This document shows, piece after piece, positions 38,201-50,200 of a DNA stretch of 64,000 nt. The notes under the pieces were generated by a model that searched no databases, was not told the DNA's origin, and saw only the letters and a list, made by a program, of their open reading frames with translations. A program made the translations under genes and the position numbers. The stretch is taken from assembly GCF_022682495.2 (NCBI RefSeq), contig NC_071399.1, positions 9,095,342 to 9,159,341 on the forward strand, written 5' to 3'. The first letter of the stretch is position 1. Each line of letters starts with the position of its first letter. This stretch comes from Desmodus rotundus (taxonomy: Eukaryota; Chordata; Mammalia; Chiroptera; Phyllostomidae).

Positions 38201-41200
38201 GCCCAGTCAGAGAAGGATTTTCCTTACAAATTTTTCAAATTCACTTATAGCATTATAACTTTAGAAATGATTTCAAAAAGAACAGGTATAAGCATCATGT
38301 CTGCTAGAAATCACAGGTAGATTAATACGAAGTTTAAAGGTGGAGAAAGGCTATTGTTATCTAGTCATTAGTTTACAGCTAAGAAGGTGTAAAGCTTGGC
38401 ATGAGAATGGATTAATTTTGTATTGATGTTTTTTCTCCTGAAGCTAGTGCTTGCTGCTTGCTCGATCTCTCTCTCCCTCTCTCTCTCGTCCTTTTCACAT
38501 GCTAAAGCTTACAATAAGGAAAATAAATATCATTTACCTTAGCACAGAAACACCAACACCAGAAAAATTTATTATTTCTGGATTTTTAAAGCTGATGGGC
38601 AGGCATTTAAGTAGGCTATCTTGATGAAGAATTTATTTTGTGAAATAGAAAAGATCTTATACTCTTATTTTTCAAAGGGGCACAAAGATAAACTTATTTT
38701 AAGTGCAAAGACATACACTGATTGCTTGATACCTTCCTTACATTTTTTTTAAAGAATAAAAATATTTTCAAGATACTATGCTTTTCCATTTGGGTTCTTT
38801 CTAAGAAGACATTCGGTATGTTGGGTATTTAGTTTCAAGTTATAAAGATGTTGCTCATTTAAAGCAACTCCTGACTAAATTCTCACCTTCCTTGATCATT
38901 TTTTGGAGGCTTCATCATGCGGGTGATTGTGTCTGTATGGTATTTTGCATCCACAATTGTGTCAGGCCCCTTGTTTCATGGATTTTCCCAAGATCCCCAC
39001 TTCCCTACACATCTGCCTCCCCGTGCCAAATCCTCTGCACTGTTTAGTTCAGAATCTTGAGTTGGATCATTTTTGTGTGTGAAATATTTGATGGAGAGAG
39101 GTATATATCACACATGAAATATTTCTTATTGATTAAAAGATTTAGTTGAGCCCTGGCTAGTGTGGCTCAGTGGACTGAGCTCTGGCCTACAAACCAAAGG
39201 TCGCTGGTTTGATTCCCTGTCAGGGCACGTGCCTGGGTTGCAGGCCAGGTTCCCCAGTGCAGGGTGTGCAAGAGGTAACCACACATTGATGTTTCTCTCC
39301 CTGTCTTTCTCCCTCCCTTCCCCTCTGTCTAAAAATAAATAAATAAGATCTTGAAAAAAAGATTTAGTTGAAATAACCATTGCATATTAAAAGAATTATT
39401 ACACATTTAGAAGTGCTAAAATCTTCACATTGAAAGGGTGTTAAATTTTCGGTAACCCTGAAGACAAAGAAGATTCACAGAGCCTTACACCCTCACACAC
39501 CACTTCCCTCTGTCACGCATCTGCCTGATGTAGAAAACAAAGAACAAAACAAAACATTTCATGTTTACGATCCAGTAGTTTTCTTTGTACCAAGTATGTT
39601 TTGTCTCTGAAAACGAGGGCAGGAAGCTTAGCTTTTAAAAAGAAAACAAACTTGTAAATTAGAGACAACTGATTATTTTTGTTTTGATTTTGAAAAGAAA
39701 TCTTTCCTATTTGTGAAGGCTTAGTATTTAAAATTTTGCAGTCACCCAGATAAGGGACAGTAGTCTCGCTTAGCAGTTTTCAAAGTTGCGGCCCTCCCAC
39801 CTCAGGGCTAGAATTTCTAGGTCCCACTTAGATTAGCTCCATCCCCATGCCTGCCGTTGTGAGCGGTGGCCTTTGACCACACGGGCTCCCATTTGAGCTT
39901 ACTCCTGTGCTTAGTACTAACTTTCTCCAACCAAACGCCCATCTGGTGATCAAGGTCCTTAAAGGAAAAAGGTTAAAAAAAAATTAACACAGGCATATAA
40001 AAACACCAACATGAAAAGACCACAAGAGAGAACTTTGTTCAGAATCTCTCAGCTTCAAGAGCTGAGACGTGGAGATTTTGCCACAGGCATCTTTGCACGC
40101 AGTTCTTAGTTGTCAGCCCCACAGACTACCCTTGACATAGCTGGATAAATAAATGTTGTCACATTCTCCCAGGGAGTGTTAATTACTCCCCCGCACTTTA
40201 TTTTTAATTCCTTCTTGACATGAAAATTCCAGACACAAAGATCCTTAATTTCTCTTTTGTTTAACCCATCCTTTTGAATTCACTGTGCTGTAATATGTTT
40301 AGTGTAATTTAAAACTCGAGGATTCTTGACTAAAGGCAAAATGAAAATCAAATTACCCACATCCCAATTAATTCAGAAGGAACCATTTAATTAGAGTGGA
40401 TTGCTGGATTATTTGTAACACATCCCACTGCAATATTTTTCCCTTAAAGAATTACTAAAAAATGTTAAGCCAACTTAAACCATGTGATGAATACTTCTCT
40501 TACTTACTTAGACGTCTGAGCCTTAAAGTCATAGACAGCTTTCGCAGGCAGTTTCTAAAAAGGAAGGCAAACGATTAGCGCTAACTTACAATTTGGATTT
40601 CCTACAAGAAAGCACTTTAGATAGAAGTGAAGCCTCAAGGAATGATGAACAATATAATGTAGATTCTGTATGCAAGCTATGAATAAGTCAATCAGTTCTT
40701 CATTTAGGTATTTAAGCTATAGCAGGACTATAGTAGATGCTTATTCACCATAACTACTGAAGATCTTATTTCATCTTAGTAACTGAAGCAGGTGGATGAC
40801 AGAAGAGGGGGAATGACATGCCTGTGGAGGAGTCTGTCCTAGCTATCATTTTGGTAATGATACCAAATGAACCAAAGCATTTCCTGGGATAACTGCGGAG
40901 GGTCAGTTGACCTACATCTTGTGGACTGACACAGCTCCTTCTGAATCATAATAAAAGGACTGGTGAAAGGAAGAAGTCAGCATCCCATTTTCTAAACACT
41001 TACTAACATAGTGGCAAAGAAATATTAGCCCCGTTGCCACTGGGAGGCTGGTTAGTGGCCAAAAACATAGGCCTGGTGATCTTGCATTCCCTGCAGGGTT
41101 CAAGAATCCTTTGGCACCCCATAAACCAGTGCCTCATCTTTTAGTCATGATGGAACATGTATTCCCCCCAAACCTTGGGGCCCACAGATCTGACTGGGGC

Positions 41201-44200
41201 ACCTATAAGTGAGCTCCTCCAGCTTTTCCTTCCCTCCTTCCCAATAATTCCCTCATCCCACTCTTGCTCCCTGTGAATCTGGTGGGCTATAGGTAACCTG
41301 GGCCATTCTTGACTCCTTTGGGGTCCTCCAGCCACAGTCCTACACCTGACACCTATAGGGATACTCCTGGAGGGGCGTCCAGTCCCAGACCAGCTTCCAG
41401 ACTCTATCAGACCTTCACATCCCAAGGCAGCCTGGCTCAGGGCATTGGTCAGAGGGTCAGTTGGTAGGTGGGTCCTGGGGACACTGGTTTTTGAGGGATC
41501 CTCTCCAACAGAAGCAGGGTGGCAAAAATAATTTATGTCGACTTTGCACCGATTTGCGATATAGTTGACCTGATGCTCTGCCTTACTTACATCTCTGGGC
41601 CAAGAATTTGTACAAGGGAAACTCATTTCCTCCACGAGTGGCCCAGCTCGGGGTTCTTTCAGACCACAGCTGTTAATTCATGGGCATGAGGTCAAGGTGC
41701 AGAGGCCTCACTGCCACGGCAGGACCACAGGTGGGGAAGACCTGCAGCTAGTAGGGTCAGAACACGAACCACTCTGGTCCTTTGCTCAGGCTCCAAGGAA
41801 AATGTTCTAAGTTTCTCTGTTGTCATTTTTATGTTTTTAATCTGGGTTCTTTACTGGTTTTGGATGTAACTTGGTCTGGCAAGTGCGTTATTAAGTATCT
41901 TGTTAAAACACACACACACACACACACAACAAGCTCAAATGCTATGGAACTAACTACCTCTTTTTCTGGAGTTCCTCTTCTTTCCCTTGACGTACTTCTC
42001 CCCAAGTCAGTTAAAGTGGATGAGTAGCTTCTAGGGGACTCGCGGTCTATTGGGAAGGACAGGGCCAGAGTGAGTATCCACCTATGAAAAGCTGCTTGCT
42101 TAGCCCTTTTCCCGGGTGGCAGCTATGTTCCCCTTTAAATATGGAGAGACACCACAATGGAGAGCATGGGTATAAAACTCACAGGTAACCATAGAGTCGA
42201 TATTAGACACAGAAACAGAGCGTTTTAAAAGGAAAAAAACCTGAGGTTGCAGAAGTATTGTAATCATACATATAAGTGTCATTGTTGCACTGCTGGGTAA
42301 TTATACAGCAGCACCTGGTTCAGAAAGTTCATAGGTGGGAGCATTTTTCATCTCAAAGACTTTGTAATATTTTTTTTATTTCTATTCTTTTTGCCTCCAA
42401 TTTATAATTACTATTATAAGATCTATAGAAGATGGAGAAGAGCAATAGTTTACAGAAACTGAAACATTTTGTGGAACAACAGTTTAAGAATGTAGTAAAA
42501 AAAAGGAAGAGAAAAATAAAAAGGACGACAGAACTGTGGGCACACCCATTCTCTCTCTGTCATTAAATATTTATTAAGTCTTGAGATGTCATCTTGAGGC
42601 TTAATGCTTAAGAGGCCTTATCTCTGCTCTTTCCTTGTGCTCAATCAGCTTTCAGAAAGTAAATATTTATTCCAGGAAACAAAGGGATAAAAATTCTCTA
42701 AACAGAAAATGTCCTATCGGTTGCCAAATTGCTTATGAAATATTGAATTGGTTTTGGTCTCCTTAAAATGAAGTGTAAATAATTAATTACTTTACAGAAT
42801 TATTGCAAGGACCTCTTCATGGTATCTTATACCTTCCATGTTTCCATGTGGAAATGTAACCAGAGGCTAAAAGCATTCCAGTACCCTATGGTATAAAATT
42901 TTAGTAGCCTGACTGGGTCAAAACTTGTAAATTCTTTCTCTTATCCCTTTAATAAACTTAGTTATATTGAATAATAAGAAACATTAAATAGAAGCTAAAT
43001 CCGTCTGTAAAGGAATGACAAATGCTATTAATTAAGAAAACATTGTTTAAAGGTTTTGACTGCTTTGATTACTAGGAAGAACTGTGTACTCACAGCAGCT
43101 GGGATATCAGTTACATGACAGATAAAGAGAAATGTCTTTGGAAGGTAACATAGCCATACATCTTTTAGGTAAACATACCCAGTTATTTTCATGAATGCTA
43201 GGGGATTATGTGCAGTGTATTTTTTCATTGTAAATTAACCTACTTTTATGATTATAGGGCTCTCATAGTGATCGTAAATTTTAAACTACTTCTACTAACC
43301 CACAGAACATAAACTATTTTTCTTTTACTTGGGCTAAACACCATTGGAAAACTAAATATTTTATTAAAATACGAAATACCCTTTAAATGCATTTCAAAGA
43401 TCTCTCAAATTACGTTTCAATAATAGTATATATTCTATGTGCATGTAAAACTGAGAGGTGGTTAAACTATAATTTTGAAAACTTGGAAAAGGTAGCTCAT
43501 TGACTAAAAAATTAAATTCTGACATGTCTCAGTCAAAATTTCAAATTGTAGAAATTGATTTTTAAAATTCTAATTTATTATTTTTGAATGTTGCATAGTA
43601 TAAATGGAGCAAAGATCAATACTACTAATATAGTAAGTTGTGCAATAATAACAATTGAGCTATATATGTTAATATGAAATTTGAATTATGACTCTTTTTG
43701 CCTGTAGAGATTATGTTTCCTGTAACAAATTCTGGAGTATAGGAGTTTGAATCTGTCACTGCTACCTTCTCTATGAGGGATCTTGGTCAAGTTTACTGTC
43801 TTCTCTGGGTCTCAGCTTCCTTAACTATGAAACAGTGCTCATCATAATATCTGTAACCTGGGTTTATGCGAGTACTAATTAGATAACGAATGTAGAACAT
43901 TTTGCAATGTCTGGTGCATAGAAGACTCTCTATTGATGATCCAAGCTTCAGCCTGGAGTGCTTATTCCGACTTCTTACAAATTTACACAGGAAACAGAGG
44001 CACCTTAAGAGTTAATGAAAATAAGTGCATAAAGATATCAAAACACCGTGTACTTTTCAGTTATGTAAACCTGAAAAAAAGGTTCCCTGCACCTGAATTA
44101 TTATTTGTCTTGTGCTGCCACTTCAGAGTGATAACCTAGCTATGAAAATGGAGTTGAGAGTCACTTTTAACCTAAATGGTCTCATTCAAATATCAGTATA

Positions 44201-47200
44201 GAATTGTTTGAGCAGAAACAGAAAATTAATAAATTAAGTGATAGGATGGAAGAGAAAATGAATACAATGAGTGATGGAAATGAGACTTTTATATGTATAC
44301 AGCTTAAAGATACATTCACAAAAATTTTATCCCAATTGTGTCCTTTAAGTGGAGAAAATGATAAATCCTAGTCTTCTTTAATTGTCCACTAATTACTTCA
44401 GTTTCAGTTTTACATATTTCAGCTTTGCTTCCTGAGTGTTTTGATAGAGTATCTTCTATATAGAATATGAACAAATTATTTATTGAGTGAATGACTACAA
44501 AGTTAAAAAAAATCAAGGAAAAGACTATTTGTTAAACTGTCGGTTTTGACTCAGTTTCCGACAATAAAAGAGCTAAAGCAAAGTTGCTAATCTCTTAAGG
44601 GCACTGATATTCAATTATAATTTGTCTTGAAATCTTTTTAAATTGGTAAAATGTTTAATTTCTCGTGCCATAGTGACTAACAGTTGTTTCAACACTCACA
44701 TTAAACTACAAAATCGTTTTCCCTTTCGATTTTGGATGAGTAAATTTTTGTGAATTGATGATCACTTTAAGCCACGCATGGAGGCCAAACATCACATGGG
44801 AAATGAGAACTATTCAGTGAGACACGTTTGCACAACAGTGATGCCAGGTGGCCGCACAGCTCGGGAGTGCAGAGATGTAGGAATGGACAATGAAGGAGCT
44901 GGAGGGTGGGTGTCTGCACCACATGGAGAAACAAAGAAAGGTTCATCCACCTTGGAGACTCAGCGCCCTCTCGTGGGCTTGGTGGTGGTAGTTGTTATTG
45001 GGGTCCATGTCCTGGAGAGAGGCACTGTGAGGCATTCGCCCACAGTCGTTTTGGTACCACGGACAGTGAGTAGCGCCATCTGGAGGCGGGGGGTGGAAAG
45101 GCTGGTGCCTGGGGCTCCTTTTCAGAGCCTTAAGGGACGAGTTCCTTTCGGGGACGTCTGGCATCAGTTCGCTGATCAGACGGTGCAGTATACTGTTGTC
45201 GGGCAGACTCCCCCTTCTCTTTTCAGCCTTAATTTGGTCACAGATGTCCTTAAGGGCAGAGTCCAGGGCCTCAAACACAGACTTTTTACATTTCGCCCTC
45301 TCAGTCTGCTTTTTGGGAGTGGAAGTCTTTTTTCTCCGGAAAGGCACGGGACTGACTAGAAACGCCAGTTTGGAGAGGCCGGGGTCCAGTTCTTGTCTCC
45401 GGGGCTCCTCCATATTTTCGTGTCTCGCTCTTTCGTGCTTTCGCATCGTGGTGAACCGAGTGTAGGAGGCGGGGCACCTGCCTTTGCAGGAGCTCAGGAG
45501 GTGCCGGTGGTGGTGGTGGTGGTGGTGGTGGAGGTGGTGGCCGGACCCGTAGACGCTCTCAGAGGACGTGAAAGAGAAGTGATCGAAGTCGCTCTCGCTG
45601 CAGAAGGACGACCCTTCGACGTGAACGTAGTCGCTGTGATCGGACACCACCCCGTCCTGGTCGCTGTCGGAAAACTCCACGTGAGGCCTCGGGTGGTCGT
45701 CGCTGGTGACTTCAATGTGAATGGGCACCAGGGCTCGAGACTCGTAGCCTTGCTGGGCCTGGCACGGGTGTCGGCCCTGCGCTTCTTCCTCCAGCAGGGA
45801 CTCGATGGAGAACCGCCTCTGGGGGCACAAACCGTTGTGCTGCGGTTCGAGGGTCACAGGGGACAACATCTCGTCCCCTAAGTTGGGCATGGACTTGGAC
45901 TTCTGAATCAGCTTCTCGAACTCGGAGATGCGCGTGGGCACCATGTCCCTGGGCACCTCCTCGGTGGAGGACTGGCTCCACCCGTGCAGCAGGCCCGTGC
46001 CCGGCGGCTCGTTTTCGTACTGCAGGATCCTCGACTTGACCGAGCAAATCACCTCGGAGGTCATCAAGTCCTTGCGGTTAATGCGGTGCATCTTCTTGTA
46101 CATTTTGAGGAAGCCCGGGGCGTCGTGGGCGGACCGGTGGTGGCGGAGCCGGGACCGGCCGTCGCCGCGGCCCTCCGGGAGGTAGGGGGTCGCCCAGGGG
46201 ACGGGACAGCTCGCCTTGGGGTCCTCCTCGCAGAACAGCGAGCCCAGGCTCTCCGACTTGGTTTGCGGGTCCGGGAAGCTGTCGCAGCCGTCGCTGAGGA
46301 GGTCATCGCAACTGCGGGACTTGATTTTGGGGGACACAGTCTCTTCGGTGCTGCTCCAAACCTCCGCGTTTTGCCGGGCCATCTGCCAGCCGTTTTTGAA
46401 AGCGGCGGCCCTCTGCGAGTCCCGCGGGATGTCCAGGTGCTGTCTGTAAGGGTTACAGTCATCCGCCTCCTGGGAGGCGTTGCTGGGGAGCCCTGAGTAA
46501 CTGCAAAGGGATGGACACATTTTGCTATCATCCCCACCTTTACATCCAGAGCAGCGTGGTGGAAGAGAGACATGTGAAGAAGTTAAAAGTTTCACAAGGA
46601 GGAGAGCAGGTCAGTTAGCATCAGAGAGCAGAGCAAAGAGAAGGCAGCATGGTTTAATCCAGACACTGACTGTTACCCGCGAAGTTTCCACTCGCGAGGG
46701 AAAGCTCTAATTCGAAAGCACGAGGACACTTTTTCAATGAGTGCAGCTCTACGGAGTTCGATGTTAGAGTTTAAAAACCATGTACAAAAAGTAATGGGTG
46801 TAGATAGTACACCCGTTTCTATGGAATACTTTCTACATCTTCCTGTGAATAGTATACACCCCAAATACAATAGTATCTTATAAGCTAATAGCCTGACCTG
46901 GCAGTAATTAAAAGTGTTGAATGTTAATACTGAAACTGATATAGATTTAATCAACTTAATAGGGTCAGGATTTGAATCTCTTTTGAAATATGGTAATAGA
47001 GAGGTAAGGCATAATTCATAAATTTCCATTCAATTAAAACTCCCATGACTATATTAATTAATTTTTCATGGGTATTAGATAGAAAAAGACAAAGTATTTT
47101 CCAAAATCAAGATGCTGCAAACTATTGCTGCTAACATTTTCCCAAGAAAACAATAACTAGCATCTCTTTAAACAAGACAAATTTACCTCTTTAATTGCTC

Positions 47201-50200
47201 AACCTAGAACCTTTTTGTCAGGCAGGTTCTCCTGAGGATAACTGAATATAATGTAAAACTTCCATCAGCGGTAAAGGCATCTTGCTTTTTTCCAGGGAAG
47301 GTCTTTTTAAAAACTCATTTTCAAGTTGATAATAGCTAAACACGGCCTCAATTTCCTCAATATATGGAAATACTCCTTTCTTTTGCTTTGCCTACAAGGG
47401 AGAGGCCAGATACATCTAATGGGATATTTTCTTTTTAGAAATAAACCTAGTGGAAGAAAATATCTCTGTTAATAGCTCCTGCCTTATAATCCTCCCCAAG
47501 CCCTTCAAAAATAAAGAAGCACAAAAATAAGTAGATATGTAGTATTTGGGAAAGGAGGTTGGCTTAACACTCCCTAGGATAAAAACAGATATCTAAATCA
47601 ATCAGAATTCTTCTAACTTTTGGGTGGTATCCAAACACAATGAATCAATGGCATTTTATCACCTGTGGGTTACCTTAAGATATTTATTTGCATAAATTAG
47701 TAGGATCTGATAAAGGTAATTTTAACTGGAGGAAAGGTATCATGAAACAGTAATCACAGCTCTCCTGGGGTGTGGACGAGAGCTAGTGTCTTCCGCTTAT
47801 CCAGACTCGAAGCATCAAAACCAGCCTGTCTTTTGCACACAAACCGGCTACCTCACCTTGAACTACCATGTGGCAACACTTCTAGTGCCCACATTTGATA
47901 CATGTAGCTGAATCTGTGCTAGTTCATGGAAACTGCTGGTAAAGTTTGCTTTCTTCACCCGCTTCAGATTCCTTCTCTGTTCTGTTGCAACCCCAGGAGA
48001 CTGAGGAGACTGTGGAGCCCCACTTCTGGTCTGGACCCAGGTGCCCAGCGACGCTGGTTCAGCCCTCAGTCTGCATCTTAGCAATATGGCTGTTACAGCA
48101 GCAGTAACGCACTCAGTGGGATTCAGGGACTTGAAGGAGTGACTTGCTTTGAATTTCCCGGGGAGACAGGTCATGGGAAAAAGGCTTGGCGATATCTAAA
48201 TTTTATAATTATGGCTAAAACCCAGTAAGTTCTTACTACTGTCATGGATTGAGCCATGTGTTACATGCAGAACATGGATATTCTACTATATATATGACTT
48301 TTGACCACATTATACAGCAGAGGATTCAGGAAATGACTTCACGGGCTACACAGATTTTATCTAGAATTAAATAATTAAAAAAAACAGTTTATGTGTTAGG
48401 CAACCATGTTCTCTGTTGCTACTTCTAATTCCTATACTAGAAATTTGATTGATTTTGCTAGTTGTATAACATGAGAAAAATTTGACAATATGTAAATGTT
48501 TGTAAATGTAATCTTTTAATAGCCTGACAGTAAGTTATTTGATACTTTGAATTTGTTCCCTCACAAAGCCTCAAATGATAAATTTAGAAGAAAAATAGTA
48601 TCAACAGATGATAGAATCCTTGTTGCTATTCCAGGGGCTCACCAACCTGAGTTCCTCTCTGTGTAGGAAGAAAGCTATTGCTCCAAAACTATGTTTAAAT
48701 GCTAAGTATCTCTGCATAGTTATCACTGAATCCACTCTCACACAGCACTCTAGGTTAAAACTTAAACTAGCAACTTGTTGACACTCCAGTCCATTGCTGT
48801 TTACCTTTTGCTCTGGCTGGGGAGGAAGGGGAAGAGCTAATGAAAGGCTGTGTCAGGGTGGCACTGGGTCCTGGGAGGTCTGCCCGCACCGGGCTGGTCC
48901 TGCTCGCCCTCGGGTCCCCCAGGCCCCGCGGCGGCCCCACAGCAGGCTCGCTCTTCCTCCTTTTCCTGAAGTCGCTGGCCAGGCTTGCAGAACTGAAAGA
49001 AGGAATCAGCTTCAGTGTGGTTGGTGCTGGACAAGGTCAACGTGAACCAGAAGCACCGGTGGAACATGCTAGTAACAGGGTTATAACTCTTATTTCCCAT
49101 CCCTCAAACTGCATTTTTAAGCATTCACTCCTTGATAGTAAACACTATTTCTTTATAATCATCTCTTTAAAAATTTTTTTCATAGACTTTATTCTTTTAG
49201 AGCAGTTTTAGGTGACTGAAAAGGTGATTGGAAAATATAGAGAGTTCCACATACTCCTTTGCACACAGCTTCCCCTATTATCGACATCCTGTATTTGTGT
49301 GGGGCATTTGTGATACTGATGAACTATACTGATACGTTGTTATTACATGTAATTAAAGCCCAGGTTTACATGGGGTTCATGTTTACTGGTGAATGTTCTG
49401 CGAGTTTTGGCAAATGTGGAATGACACGTGTCCATCACTACTGTACCCTATAGAATAGTGTCATTGCCATAATGTGTGCCCCCCCCCCCCCGCCCCCCGT
49501 CACCAGGTGCTCTACCTCTTCATGCCTCTCTCCCCCGAACTCCTGGCAACCACCGACCTTCTCACTGTCTCCACAGTTTTGCCTTTTTCGGAATGCCACA
49601 TAGTTGCAACCTACGGTATGTAGCCTTTTCAGATTGGCCTCGTTCATTTAGCAATGTGCCTTTAAGATTTCTCCATCTTCTTTTTTTTTTTTTTTTTTGG
49701 CTGATAGCACATTTCTTTTTATTGTTGTGTAACATTCCATTCCATTATGTGGATGTATCAGAGTTTACCCATTCAGCCACTGAAGGACATCTTCACTGCT
49801 TCAAAGTTTTGGCAATTCTGCAAACATTCACATGCACGTTTGTGTGCGGATATGAGTTTATAATCATCTTTTAAAGTAAAAATTCCCAATGAGTATAAAG
49901 TGTTACAACGGACCATTTGGTCCTGTGCCCTGTGCCACGTATCTGTCTCCCTAAGGAAGAGTTCTCACAGCGCGAATGCGGCCGGAGGAGGGATGCCGAG
50001 GTGGAGGAAAGGCTTGGAACAGAGGAAGACAGTGGGAGAGGCAAATTTCTTACCCCAGGGCTTCCCCAGGGCTCTTCCTAATAATCTTAGCTTTAAAAAC
50101 CTTACACTGGAACTCCAGGATTTTCCTGTTTGAATAATGGCGACCAACGATTTGGGCAGCAAACTATTGAAGAGTCCTTTCGCCCACTTGTATTAAGTGG

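Noticed and set aside
39126..39380. Open frames across the VES SINE (84 codons minus, 60 codons plus)
   Set aside because: These lie in a SINE, which does not encode protein.
44778..46496. Long plus-strand open frames opposite the giant exon (for example 44778-45359, 45393-45881, 45984-46496)
   Set aside because: They are antisense shadows of a GC-rich coding exon; the minus strand matches nArgBP2 throughout.
46064..46573. Minus-strand open frame of 169 codons in another frame of the giant exon
   Set aside because: Low-complexity Arg/Ser/Pro product from a shifted reading of the true exon. The real frame matches SORBS2.
47863..48174. 104-codon minus-strand frame in the E4-E5 intron
   Set aside because: No recognised homology or clear splice borders. 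E4 and E5 phases already match.
48840..49211. Plus-strand open frame of 123 codons over exon E4
   Set aside because: Antisense shadow of E4 running on into intron and L1 sequence.
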